Positions 35,108 through 44,300 of a stretch of DNA of 64,000 bases are shown here, in pieces (the first letter of the stretch is position 1; each line of letters starts with the position of its first letter). Position numbers and translations under genes: made by a program. The stretch is from assembly GCF_030709675.1 (NCBI RefSeq), contig NZ_JAUZQD010000014.1:1-64000 (forward strand). The letters run 5' to 3'. The notes beneath the pieces were generated by a model. It was given only the letters and a program-made list of their open reading frames with translations, made no database searches and had not been told where the DNA came from. The DNA is from Symbioplanes lichenis. GTDB lineage: Bacteria; Actinomycetota; Actinomycetes; Mycobacteriales; Micromonosporaceae.

Positions 35108-37863
35108 ACACCGGGGTGATCCTCCCCGAGCACGGCCGCCAGCCGCGCCACGGCCGCCGGATGATCGCCCTTCGTGTCGAGCGCGAGATTGACGGCGGCC
35201 ACGAGCGTCTCGGGATGCTCCTCGCCCCGCACCCGGATCAGCTTGTCGAGCGTCGCCTGCCCGAGATCGACGGCCTCGCTGACCATGTGCTGGTGGGCGA
35301 GATCGTTGGTGAGCCCGATCGCGGTGATCAAGGTGTGCGGATGCTCGGGCCCCAGCTTCTGCGCCGTCTCGTCATAGGTGACCTCGTCGATGTTGTGCGC
35401 CTCCCGCCACTGCCCGAGCGCCCGCCGGACCACCGCGAGGTTGGTGGCGGCGGCCAGCGTCAGCGGGTTCTGCTCCCCGAAGAGCCGCCGATACCGGTCG
35501 TACGCCTCCGTGGCCAAGCTCCGAGCCCCGATCGCGTCCCCGACGGCCCGCAGCGTGTTCGCGTAGGTCATGATCGCCGCCAGCGTCAGGTGATGATCCG
35601 GCCCGAACCGCTCCTGACAGCCCCGGTAGTTGTCGGTGGCGGCTTCCATCGCCTCCCGATGCCGGCCCAGTCTCCTCAGCGCCACCGCCACGGTCCGGAT
35701 GGCGATGGCCCAGTCGTCGTGCCGGCGCCGGGGCATCCTCGCCTGTTGCAGTCTCAGCGCTTCGGTGGCTCGTCCGAGGTCCAGCAGATCCCAGGCCTGG
35801 TTCCGGGCGGCGACAAGCGCGTCGGGCTCCTCGCCTCGGCCGGCTTTCTCCACGCTGGTGAGCAGATCGGTGTCGATCTCGAGGGCCTCGGTCGATCGGC
35901 CCAGCAGCCGGAGATCGATGGTCAGACTGCTGATCGCGAGAAGGGTCCTGGTACCCGCTTCGACCCTGCGCTTGTCGACCTCGTACGCCTCCTCGTATCT
36001 GCCGTCGAGGCGCAGGTAGAAGGCGGCGATGTGGGCGAGGTTGAGGGTCTCGGGATGGTTCTCGCCGTAGACCGGGTCGGCGCGCAGCAGACCCCAGGTC
36101 TCGAAGATCATTTCTCGGGATTCCGCGTAGTGGCCGAGCGCCCGCAAGGCGTTCGCGAGGTTACGCGTGGCGCGGACGGTCAGCCGGTGCGTCGGTCCGA
36201 GATCCTCGATCGCGCGCCAGGCGCCGAGTGCCTGCCGGGCGAGCTGCACGGACGCCTCGAAGTCGCCGATGCGCTCGAGATAGCGGATCTGATCCGCGAC
36301 CGCTTCACGCGCTTCGATGACGGTCGAATGGGTGGCGTAGGAAGCGTTCAGATGGGGCCCGATCTCGGCGTGCTGCGGCCACGTCCGGGTGTCCTCCGGC
36401 GTGCCCGGATTGGCCGCCGCGAGCAGCCGGTGCGCGTCCACCCGTCGTTGCACCGCCGTCTGTTCCGGCATGCCGTCCCGGACCACGAGCTGGACGAGAC
36501 GATGGACCTGGATGTGGTCCTGATCCCGGTCGACCTGGGCCAAGCCGTAACGCGTCAGCTGGGATGCGAGCTGACGCAGCTCGTCGGGCCGGTAGAGCGC
36601 CCGCCCCAGCGGCGGGGTGAGCACGGCGTCGCGTCCCCGGTGCAGCAAGGCCACCGGAACCGGCACGGGTGCCATGAACGAGAGAAGCTCGAGGAGCTGC
36701 ACCGCCGCGACGGAGTCCGCCCGCAACCGGGCCGCGGCGACGTTCACGAACGTCGTCACCGTGGTGGTGCGGGAGCCGGCTCGCCGGCCGGCCGCCAGCA
36801 GCTCGTCGAAGTGCTCCGCGAAGAGGCGCAGATACTCGGCGACGGGCATGCCGGTCGAAGTCTGCATGGCGCACACCTGCTCCAGGCCCAGCGGCAAGTC
36901 GCCCAGCTGCTCCGCGAGTGCGTCGCAGTCCTCGGCCGATGCGACGACACCCCAGGCCCGCATGAAGGCGATGCTCTCCTCGCGGTCGAAGACGCCGACC
37001 TGGACCGCCGCGTCGGTCACGGCCGACCAGGCGGCGTTGCGAGAGGTCACGAGCACATGCCCCCCGGCGGCCGGCACCAGGTTGGTCAGGTCGCCGGGCT
37101 GGTCGGCGTTGTCGTAGACGAGCAGCCAGCGCAGGGCGCTGCCTTCCAGCGTGGTGAGCACGGTACGGATGGTCTGGCGCATGTCCGCCGCCGGTCGGAT
37201 GCCGAGCTGATCCCCCAGAGCTGACAGGGCCGCGATGGCTTGCGAAGGATGCTCCGCGGGCACCCACCAGACCAGGTCGTACTCGCGTGCCCACCGGTGC
37301 AGATATTCGACAGCGAGCTGGGTCTTGCCGACGCCGCCGAGTCCGACGACGGGAAGCGGGGGTTCCGCCGGGCCGGTCAGCCCCGCGCGGATCCGGTCGA
37401 GCAACTGCACCCGCCCCGTGAAGTGCTGCCCTCGGGCGGGAGCGTTGGTGATCGTGGGTCCGGCGAGTGGTTCGCGCGGCGCGGGTGTCCCGGGCGAGGC
37501 TGCCACGAAGTCGTTGCGCAGCGGGGCGGGAGCCGTCCGGTCGGGCTCGTCGCTCGCCGCCAGCCAGAGCTGGTGGAAGCGGCGCACCTCCCGGTCGGCG
37601 TCGAGTCCGGTCACGGACCAGGCGGCGAGCTGGCGGACGACGCATTCGACCTTCACCCACTTGGGCAGGCCGCCGTTGCCGCGCAGGATCGCGTTGACGG
37701 TCTCGTGACTGACCGTGTCGCGCAGGGCGTCGTTGTCCCGGATGGCGGTGCTGATCTTCCGGGCGGACGGCTTGCCCGCCGCTCGGTGCAGCTCCTGGAG
37801 GGCCGCGGTGAGGTCGCGGAACGGCCCGACGGCAGCCGGACCCGATCGAGGAGCCGTCGGCAC
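35050..37863 (-). CDS. NB-ARC/TPR protein with N-terminal HTH (second FxsT-like)
   Basis: A 937-residue NLR-like protein. Residues 1-80 form an XRE-like helical domain (RELHRAAGKP-type, then SARKISTAIRDNDALRDTVS and ETVNAILRGNGGLPKWVKVE). The STAND ATPase has its P-loop PVVGLGGVGKTQLAVEY near residue 175, Walker B RWLLVYDNADQP and sensor HVLVTSRN. From about residue 500 there are at least eight tetratricopeptide units (LRALGHYAESREM, RALGQWREAHNID). GTG at 37863 follows GGAGGCG. The NB-ARC core resembles that of FxSxx-COOH-system TPR proteins. It is divergent from the acetyltransferase-led operon and faces the TrkA/RyR-SLOG pair, so it probably belongs to the same island. Confidence 0.82.
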   Translation of the reverse strand: MPTAPRSGPAAVGPFRDLTAALQELHRAAGKPSARKISTAIRDNDALRDTVSHETVNAILRGNGGLPKWVKVECVVRQLAAWSVTGLDADREVRRFHQLWLAASDEPDRTAPAPLRNDFVAASPGTPAPREPLAGPTITNAPARGQHFTGRVQLLDRIRAGLTGPAEPPLPVVGLGGVGKTQLAVEYLHRWAREYDLVWWVPAEHPSQAIAALSALGDQLGIRPAADMRQTIRTVLTTLEGSALRWLLVYDNADQPGDLTNLVPAAGGHVLVTSRNAAWSAVTDAAVQVGVFDREESIAFMRAWGVVASAEDCDALAEQLGDLPLGLEQVCAMQTSTGMPVAEYLRLFAEHFDELLAAGRRAGSRTTTVTTFVNVAAARLRADSVAAVQLLELLSFMAPVPVPVALLHRGRDAVLTPPLGRALYRPDELRQLASQLTRYGLAQVDRDQDHIQVHRLVQLVVRDGMPEQTAVQRRVDAHRLLAAANPGTPEDTRTWPQHAEIGPHLNASYATHSTVIEAREAVADQIRYLERIGDFEASVQLARQALGAWRAIEDLGPTHRLTVRATRNLANALRALGHYAESREMIFETWGLLRADPVYGENHPETLNLAHIAAFYLRLDGRYEEAYEVDKRRVEAGTRTLLAISSLTIDLRLLGRSTEALEIDTDLLTSVEKAGRGEEPDALVAARNQAWDLLDLGRATEALRLQQARMPRRRHDDWAIAIRTVAVALRRLGRHREAMEAATDNYRGCQERFGPDHHLTLAAIMTYANTLRAVGDAIGARSLATEAYDRYRRLFGEQNPLTLAAATNLAVVRRALGQWREAHNIDEVTYDETAQKLGPEHPHTLITAIGLTNDLAHQHMVSEAVDLGQATLDKLIRVRGEEHPETLVAAVNLALDTKGDHPAAVARLAAVLGEDHPGVQAAAAGARLECDIEPPPT

Positions 37864-37899
37864 GCGCGCCTCCGTCCAACGTCAACAAATGTCAGGTTC

Positions 37900-37921
37900 T
37901 GCCAATCGGACGAAGTCCATT
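37900..37921. promoter_or_regulatory. Imperfect inverted repeat in the divergent promoter region
   Basis: CCAATCGGAC and GTCCATTGG face each other with one bulged base around GAA. They lie in the 167-base gap between the NB-ARC/TPR gene and the acetyltransferase operon, the only apparent promoter region for both. The HTH domain of the NB-ARC protein could bind here; that is inference. Confidence 0.35.
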
Positions 37922-38030
37922 GGACGGCCTGCGTCAGCCGCCGTCAACTTCCGTCGGTCCTTGCCAGAACCGATCGTCCGAGTGGCCGATGGCGCCAGGA
38001 TGGAAGGGACGACCCGCGGGGAGGAAACGG

Positions 38031-38870
38031 ATGGATCCAGCGCAGGAAGTGTTGTCGACAGCCGAATCGCTCGAACGTGAATTCATTCATCTCGGCGTAT
38101 GTCCGGGCGATGTCATTCTGCTCCACAGTTCCCTGCGTGCCGTCGGCTGGGTGTGCGGCGGGCCCACCGTCCTGGTGCAGGCGCTGCTGACTGCCGCCGG
38201 TCCGGCCGGAACGGTTGTCGTGCCGGCGCAGACCCTGGACAACCGGCACCCGTCGCGATGGGGGCACCGCCCGGTGCCGCCGGAGTGGTGGGCCGAGATT
38301 ATCCGGAGTCTGCCCGCCTTCGACCCCGAACTGACTCCCAGCACCGCTATGGGCGCCGTGGCCGAACGGGTCCGGACCTGGCCCGGCGCCGCGCGCAGCG
38401 CCCATCCGCTGACATCCTTCGCGGCGATCGGTCCCCGGGCGGCCGAGCTGATGGCCGTGCACGAGCTGTCCAGCCTGCTCGGTGACCGCTCGCCCCTGGC
38501 GGCGCTGGAACGGTCCGGTGCCAAGGTTCTCCTGCTCGGCGTCGGCTACGAGTCGTGCACCGCTTTCCACCTCGCCGAAACGCGCTTGCCCGGCCTGCCG
38601 GTCGTCGAATTGACTGCCGCGGTAAGGACCGAACGCGGACGGGAGTGGGTAGCATACGAGTCGATCGGGCTCGATGCCGGCGATTTCGATCTCCTCGGAA
38701 AAGCATTCGAGTCCGACTGCGGCGAAGGCGGCGTTCTCAGCAGAGGCATGGTGGGTGCCGCGCCCAGCCGCCTCTTTCCACTCCGCGACGCGGTGCGCTT
38801 CGCTGAGGGCTGGCTCCCCGGCCGGCGACCCCTGCACGCCACTCCCGCTTCCGGCACCGAGGAGAAGTGA
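38031..38870 (+). CDS. AAC(3)-fold N-acetyltransferase in the Fxs operon
   Basis: A 279-residue protein. LHSSLRAVGWVCGGPTVLVQ, GTVVVPAQTLDNRHPSRWGH, AMGAVAERVRTWPGAARSAH and LLLGVGYESCTAFHLAE are the conserved blocks of aminoglycoside 3-N-acetyltransferase family proteins, including the catalytic His/Asp-rich surface. ATG at 38031 follows GGGGAGGAAA. It leads the operon acetyltransferase, precursor, radical SAM, HEXXH and overlaps the precursor start by one base. AAC(3)-type genes recur in FxSxx-COOH loci, so a role in modifying the peptide or an intermediate is more likely than antibiotic resistance. The acceptor is unknown. Confidence 0.8.
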   Translation: MDPAQEVLSTAESLEREFIHLGVCPGDVILLHSSLRAVGWVCGGPTVLVQALLTAAGPAGTVVVPAQTLDNRHPSRWGHRPVPPEWWAEIIRSLPAFDPELTPSTAMGAVAERVRTWPGAARSAHPLTSFAAIGPRAAELMAVHELSSLLGDRSPLAALERSGAKVLLLGVGYESCTAFHLAETRLPGLPVVELTAAVRTERGREWVAYESIGLDAGDFDLLGKAFESDCGEGGVLSRGMVGAAPSRLFPLRDAVRFAEGWLPGRRPLHATPASGTEEK

Positions 38871-39067
38871 TGACTTCGTTCGAGACGGATCTGTTGCGCG
38901 CCGCCGATCTGCCTTTGGACGACTTGCTCGCGCTGCGGGCGGCCGGCGACACGGTGCTCGACCACTGCCTGCGCCGGGTGGTGGAGGATGCCGCCTCCGG
39001 CGCCTGCGAGCGGGTGGCGGCGTTCAACGCGGCCCCCTTGCGCCGGTCCGCCCCGCGTCATGACTGA
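38870..39067 (+). CDS. fxsA: FxSxx-COOH-type precursor peptide, atypical
   Basis: A 65-residue peptide. Its body fits FxSxx-COOH precursors: an acidic helix (LPLDDLLALRAAGDTVLDHC), a second helix LRRVVEDAASGACERVAA, then AFNAAP. Canonical members end at F-x-S-x-x; here Phe52 is followed by Asn-Ala-Ala-Pro and then nine extra residues LRRSAPRHD. ATG at 38870 shares one base with the preceding stop and has GAGGAGAAG upstream. The extension overlaps the radical SAM start by eight bases. It is presumably modified near Phe52 by the adjacent FxsB. Assignment rests on position and body pattern. Confidence 0.62.
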   Translation: MTSFETDLLRAADLPLDDLLALRAAGDTVLDHCLRRVVEDAASGACERVAAFNAAPLRRSAPRHD

Positions 39068-40196
39068 GCTCGTGCGGGACGTCCCGTTCCAGCAGTTCAT
39101 CGTCAAGCTGCACAGCCGTTGCAACCTGTCCTGCGACTACTGCTACGTCTACCACCACGTCGATCAGAGCTGGCGTGACCGGCCGAAGGTGATGAGCCCC
39201 CGGACCATCGAGGCGGTGGCCGCCCGGATCGGCGAGCACGCCGAGGCGTACGGGCTGCGGGAGATCTTCGTCGTCCTGCACGGCGGCGAACCGCTGCTCG
39301 CCGGGCCCGCGGTGATCGAAGACGTGATCACCGGAATACGCTCCCGGGTGCCCGCAGCGACGCGGGTGGACGTGACGCTGCAAACCAACGGCACGCTGAT
39401 CGACGAGCGTTTCGTCGAGGTCTTCGCGCGACACGACATCGGCGTGGGCATCAGCGTCGACGGCGGACGGGAGGCGAACGACCGGCACCGCGTCTTCGCC
39501 GACGGGCGGCCGAGCTTCGCACTGGTGGAACAGGGCCTCGCCCGGTTGCGCTCCGCCGGGGACCTGTGGACGGGCTTGCTGTGCGCCGTCGACGTGACCA
39601 ACGACCCGCTGGCCACGTACGAGGAATTGGTGGCCCTGCGACCGCCGCAGATCGACCTGCTCCTGCCGCTCGCCAACTGGGTGCACCCGCCGGCAGCCGC
39701 AGCCGGCGGCACTCCGTACGCGGACTGGCTGATCACTGTCTTCGACCGGTGGTTCTGGGCGCCCCATCGGGAGACCGGCATCCGGCTCTTCGAGTCGATC
39801 ATCGGGCTGCTGCTCGGCGGGATCAGCGACACCGAGGCGGTCGGCCTCAACTCGGCCAAGGCGATCACCATCGAGACGGACGGACAGCTCGAAGCCTCGG
39901 ACGCGCTCAAGACGACGGCCCCGGGCCGGGGAGCCACCGGGTTGTCCGTCCATCGCGACTCGCTGGCGGTGGCGACCCGGCATCCACGGGTACTCGAGAT
40001 GCACCGTACGTTCGACCGCCTGCCGCCGCTGTGCCAGACATGCCCGGTTGTCAAGGTGTGCGGCGGTGGCCACTTCTCCCATCGCTATGGTCACGACGGT
40101 GGCTTCGCCCATCCATCGGTCTACTGCGCCGATCTTCGCAAGCTCATCGGCCACGTGAATCGTGCTGTCGTCGATGCCCTGGGACTGGCGGCGTGA
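39060..40196 (+). CDS. fxsB: Radical SAM/SPASM maturase, FxsB family
   Basis: A 378-residue enzyme. The radical SAM cluster motif CNLSCDYC lies at residues 21-28, VVLHGGEPLLAG is the GGE motif, TLQTNGTLID and ISVDGG follow, and the C-terminal SPASM region has LCQTCPVVKVCGGGHFSHRY and PSVYCADL. FxsB enzymes belong to the cyclophane-forming maturases that link an aromatic ring to the beta carbon of a residue two positions on. It starts inside the precursor gene (8-base overlap) and ends overlapping the HEXXH gene (GTGA), so the four genes are tightly coupled. Iron-sulfur ligands all look intact. Confidence 0.88.
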   Translation: MTELVRDVPFQQFIVKLHSRCNLSCDYCYVYHHVDQSWRDRPKVMSPRTIEAVAARIGEHAEAYGLREIFVVLHGGEPLLAGPAVIEDVITGIRSRVPAATRVDVTLQTNGTLIDERFVEVFARHDIGVGISVDGGREANDRHRVFADGRPSFALVEQGLARLRSAGDLWTGLLCAVDVTNDPLATYEELVALRPPQIDLLLPLANWVHPPAAAAGGTPYADWLITVFDRWFWAPHRETGIRLFESIIGLLLGGISDTEAVGLNSAKAITIETDGQLEASDALKTTAPGRGATGLSVHRDSLAVATRHPRVLEMHRTFDRLPPLCQTCPVVKVCGGGHFSHRYGHDGGFAHPSVYCADLRKLIGHVNRAVVDALGLAA

Positions 40197-41308
40197 GCAG
40201 CCGGAGCATCAGGGTGACCGCCGCTCAGCTGGCGGACCTGGGCCGGGGCCACGGTGCTCCCGCCACCATCGCGCTCCTGATCGACGGCCAGTTGTCGCTC
40301 CGGCGGGTGGCGCTGGTCGCCGTGGCCGCGCGGGCTGCCCAGCTGCACCCGGACTTCGGCTCGGCCCTGCGGCTGGTGGCCCGGATCGACCGCGAAGCAC
40401 CGGAGCGCGGCCGGGATCTGCTGCGTCATCCCTTCCTGGGCGCTTGGTTCCGCTCCGTCGCTCCTTCGCTCGCCACCGGGACGGCGCCTCCGCGAGCAGC
40501 CGGCTATCTCGGCGGTCTGGCCGCAGCCGTGGCGGCCGAAGCCGGCATCGCGGATCAGCTGACGGTTCAGGACGCATCGTGGACGCCGGACACCCGCATC
40601 GTCACCCACACGGCCGGCCCGCGGCACTTCCCGGCCGTTGTCACCGATGCCGACCCGCTGCGGGACCGGTTCGGCAAGCCGGTGCTGCCGGCCCTCCGGC
40701 CCGGCGACCAGGTGGAGTTCATGCGCACGCTGGAGCAGGCGTGGGCGCTGCTCGTCCAGGAGCAGCCGGAGCATGCGGCGGCCATGCGGCCGGCACTCCG
40801 GGCTGTCGTTCCCCTGCGGACGCCGGCCGACGGCTCTCAGGCGAGTGCGTCGGCCCGTGGGACCTTCGGGGCCGTCGCCATGTCGGCGCCCGGCGACCCG
40901 GTGACAGCGGCCGAACTACTGGTCCACGAGTTCCAGCACGAGAAGCTGAACGCGCTCCTCGACCTGGTACCGCTCTGTGCCGAGGGCGGCCCGGCCGTGT
41001 GGCACGCGCCTTGGCGGCCCGACCCCCGGCCCGCATCCGCGCTGCTGCAAGGCGTGTACGCCTTCGCCGGCGTCACCGGCTTCTGGCGGGAACGGCGACA
41101 CCGCACCGCCGGATCCGAGCGGCGGCTCGCCGACAGCCGGTTCGCGCGATCCCACCAGCAGGTCTGCTACGGGCTTGACCAACTGAGCGCCTCCGGCGAG
41201 CTCACGCCCGCCGGCGAGATCTTCACCGCCGCGCTGGGCGCCACCCTCGACGCCTGGCGCCAGGACGCCCGGCGGGCCGGTCAGACCGCGAAAGGCGCGA
41301 TGTCCTGA
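40193..41308 (+). CDS. HEXXH-motif protein of the FxSxx-COOH system
   Basis: A 371-residue protein with HEFQH at residues 245-249 inside AELLVHEFQHEKLNALLDLV, the HEXXH-type zinc motif named for this family. The N-terminal half is helical (AQLADLGRGHGAPATIALLI) and WRPDPRPASALLQGVYAFAG follows the motif, as in family members fused to or beside FxsB. It may be a metallopeptidase or another metal enzyme acting on the modified peptide; activity is unproven. GTG at 40193 overlaps the FxsB stop. Its last 28 bases overlap the convergent FxsT gene. Confidence 0.83.
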   Translation: MSSRSIRVTAAQLADLGRGHGAPATIALLIDGQLSLRRVALVAVAARAAQLHPDFGSALRLVARIDREAPERGRDLLRHPFLGAWFRSVAPSLATGTAPPRAAGYLGGLAAAVAAEAGIADQLTVQDASWTPDTRIVTHTAGPRHFPAVVTDADPLRDRFGKPVLPALRPGDQVEFMRTLEQAWALLVQEQPEHAAAMRPALRAVVPLRTPADGSQASASARGTFGAVAMSAPGDPVTAAELLVHEFQHEKLNALLDLVPLCAEGGPAVWHAPWRPDPRPASALLQGVYAFAGVTGFWRERRHRTAGSERRLADSRFARSHQQVCYGLDQLSASGELTPAGEIFTAALGATLDAWRQDARRAGQTAKGAMS

Positions 41309-44300
41309 TCTATCCGCCGGCCCTGCTGCGCCGCGCGGGTGCTCGGGTGGTCCGGACCGAACTTGTCGACCAGCTTGACGACGGCTTCCTCGCTGTACCG
41401 GGCCGCCCCGGCAGGATCGGTGTCCTGGTGGCTGAGGGCCCAGTTCGACAGGGCGGCAAGCAGCGCCGGGTGATCATCGGCATAGGCGGCGCGGCGCAGG
41501 CGGCCGAGAACGTCGGCGTCCGTCTTCGCCGCCAGATGTCGCTGCCCGATCGCGAACTGCGCGTTGGCCAGGGTGATGGTGCTGGCGACGGTGTAGGGAT
41601 GGGCCGGCGCGAACAGCGTCTCGAGCCGGTCGAATGTCTGCTCCGCCAGCTGCAGCGCTCCCTCGAGATTTCCTGCCTCCCGCCGGAAGATCGCGAGGTC
41701 GTGGGCGAACACCATGGTCTCCGGATGGTCCGCACCGCGGGTTTCCCGGAAGGTCTGGTACACCTGTTCGCCGATGGCCCGGGCCTCGTCGACACGGCCC
41801 TGTGCCCACCTGACGTCCGCCTGCTCCAGCTGACAGCTCAGCGTAAGCCGATGCTGCGACCGGAGTACGTGCAGGGCTCGCCGCACCGCGTCGTCGATCA
41901 CGTCCGCGGCCTTGTCGACCAGGCTGAGCCGGCGCAGCGCCACCGAGTACGTGTGCGCGATGCGGATGGTGCGGAACGGGCTCTCCCCGTTGCGGATGCT
42001 GGTGCCGTAGGCCGTCTCGAGCATGTTGCGGGCGGCCTCCAGCTCGCCCAGCTCGATGAGGTCGGCGCCGGTGTTCTCCCGGGAGCTGTTGGACCGCTCG
42101 TGGTCGATGCCGAGGATCTTGCGGCGGCGTTCGAGCGTGTCCCGGTCGAGCCTCTCCGCCTGCCGGAAGTCACCCACGAGCCGGAGTGACACGGCGAGGT
42201 TGTTGGCGGCGTTCAAGGTGTCCGGGTTGTCGTCGCCGTAGACCTCCCGGAACCCGTCGAGGGTCCGCCTGTCCAGGGCGGCCGCCTTCTCGTACTCGCC
42301 GCGCGCCCGGAGGTCCGCGGCCAGGATCATCGCGGTGGCGAGCGTGTAGGGATCATCGTCCCCGAGGGTGCGGCGCAGCCGGGCGAGACTGTCCTCGTTC
42401 ATCGCGTATGCCTCGGCGTCCCGGCCCATGCCGCTGAGCGCCAGAGCGAGATTGCGCCGCAGCCGGAGCACGGAGACGTCATCGTCACCCGAACGGGGCA
42501 GCCACTCCCGCAGTGCCGCTTCGGCCAGATCCCGGCAGCCGACGAAGTCGCCACGGTTGAACAAGTAGCGCGTCATGTCGATGATCAATTGACGGGTCTC
42601 GGGCTCCGCCGAGCTCAGCGCGCCGCTGGTCTCCAGATGGGGGCGGATGGCTTCGTACTTGGCCCTGTTTTCGGCGTTGTCCGGATTGCCCCGGTCGGTC
42701 TCGGCCAGCACGCTCTGGATCTCTCGCCTTCGGTCCTTATGGGCCTTTTCGGACAGGCGCGAGCGTACTATATCCTGCGTCAACCTGTGCACGACGACCC
42801 CGCGCCTTTCCGGACCGGCCTCGTTCACGCCCGCGTTGACGCGGGCCAGGCCCAGTCGGCCGATCTCCTGGACCAGGGCCACGTGCCGGGCCGGGTCGTG
42901 CATGGTCGGGTCGATCGGGGCGAGCAGCGTGGTCATCTGTTTATTACTGATCATGCGGTAGGGGATGACCTCGGGCGCGAGAAATGCGAGAAGTTCGATG
43001 AGGCGGGTCGCCGCGGGATTGTTGGCGGCGAGACGGTCGTAGGCCAGGCCGACCGTCGACGCCACGGTCTGGTCATAGGTCGCAGGGGCGTTCTCGCTCA
43101 TGGCTTCCGCGGCCCGATGATCCAGCAGATCGAGATAGTCGGTCACGGCCATGCCGGTCGTACTGAGCAGACCACCGGCCTGCTCGAGGGCGAGCGGAAG
43201 GTCGCCGAGACGGTTCGCGAGGCGGTCGGCGTCGGAGCGAGCCACCCCCTGCACCCGGCGGCCGAGCAGTTCCACGCTCTCGGCGCGCTTGAAGACGCCC
43301 AGGTCCAGAGATTCCAGCGCATCGGCCCAGCGTGGGTTGCGGGAGGTCACCAGGAGGTGTCCCGGGCCGGCCGGCAGCAGGCCCCGGAGTTCGGCCGGGT
43401 CATCGACGTTGTCGAGCACCACCAGCCAGCGGCGGACGGGCGCGGCAGTGCGGAAGGCATCGAGGACGGCTGCGATCTGCTCCTCGACGTCATCGCCGGG
43501 CAGGCCGAGCTGGGTGGCCACGTTGGCCAGGGTGAGGCGGACCCGGGCCGGTTGCGCGGCGGAGATCCACCAGATGCCGTCGTACGCGGCGGCGAAGCGG
43601 TAGCAATATTCCAGCGCGGTCTGCGTCTTGCCCACCCCGGGCAGGCCGATGAGGGCCAGCTGGGCGCCGTCGGGGCGCCGGGCGAGCAGCCGCTCGCGAA
43701 TGCCCTCGATCACGCCGCCCCGGCCGGAGAACCGCGGATTGCGGTTGAGGCCGACCTCGAAGTGGGGAGCCCGGTCCGCCGGGAACCGGATGCTGTCGGC
43801 CGTCGGCGCGGGGTGCGGGCGCAGGACCGGATCGAGGCCCAGCGCGAGCGAGGTCATCTCCAGAACCCGGTCCTCCGCGGCGCCCATGACGTCGACCAGG
43901 GCGCGCGGTGGCACCCGGCGCTCGAGGGGGGTCGCATCCACCCGGAGCAACGCCGCGGTGGAGGGTGTGTCCGCGCCGAGCCGGTCGCGGATCCGGCGCA
44001 GCAGCCGCTCGCCGCCCTCCCGGGCGAGGAAGTCCCGGGAGTAGATCACGAGAAGGTCCTCCACCTTGTCGAGGTCGAGGGCCGAGTCCCGGATGTTGTG
44101 CAGGAGGGCGCTGTGCGTGCTGCTGTCGAGCCGGTCGCGCAGCCATTCGGCCCAGATGCGGTCCAGCGGGGCGTACGCCACCACGACAGCGCGCTTGTCC
44201 CGCGGCACCGTCTGCTCGAAGGCGCCGAGCACCCGGTTGCGGTCGGCCTCGGGAATGGTGTCGGCCGGACAGTCGTGTCCGGCGAGCCGTGACGCCAGCC

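Noticed and set aside
34936..37224. 762-codon plus-strand frame opposite the NB-ARC/TPR gene
   Set aside because: The minus strand has intact P-loop and TPR motifs; the plus-strand product has none.
38031..38870. Aminoglycoside resistance gene
   Set aside because: The fold matches AAC(3), but the gene is coupled to a peptide precursor and radical SAM enzyme; resistance cannot be claimed from the fold alone.
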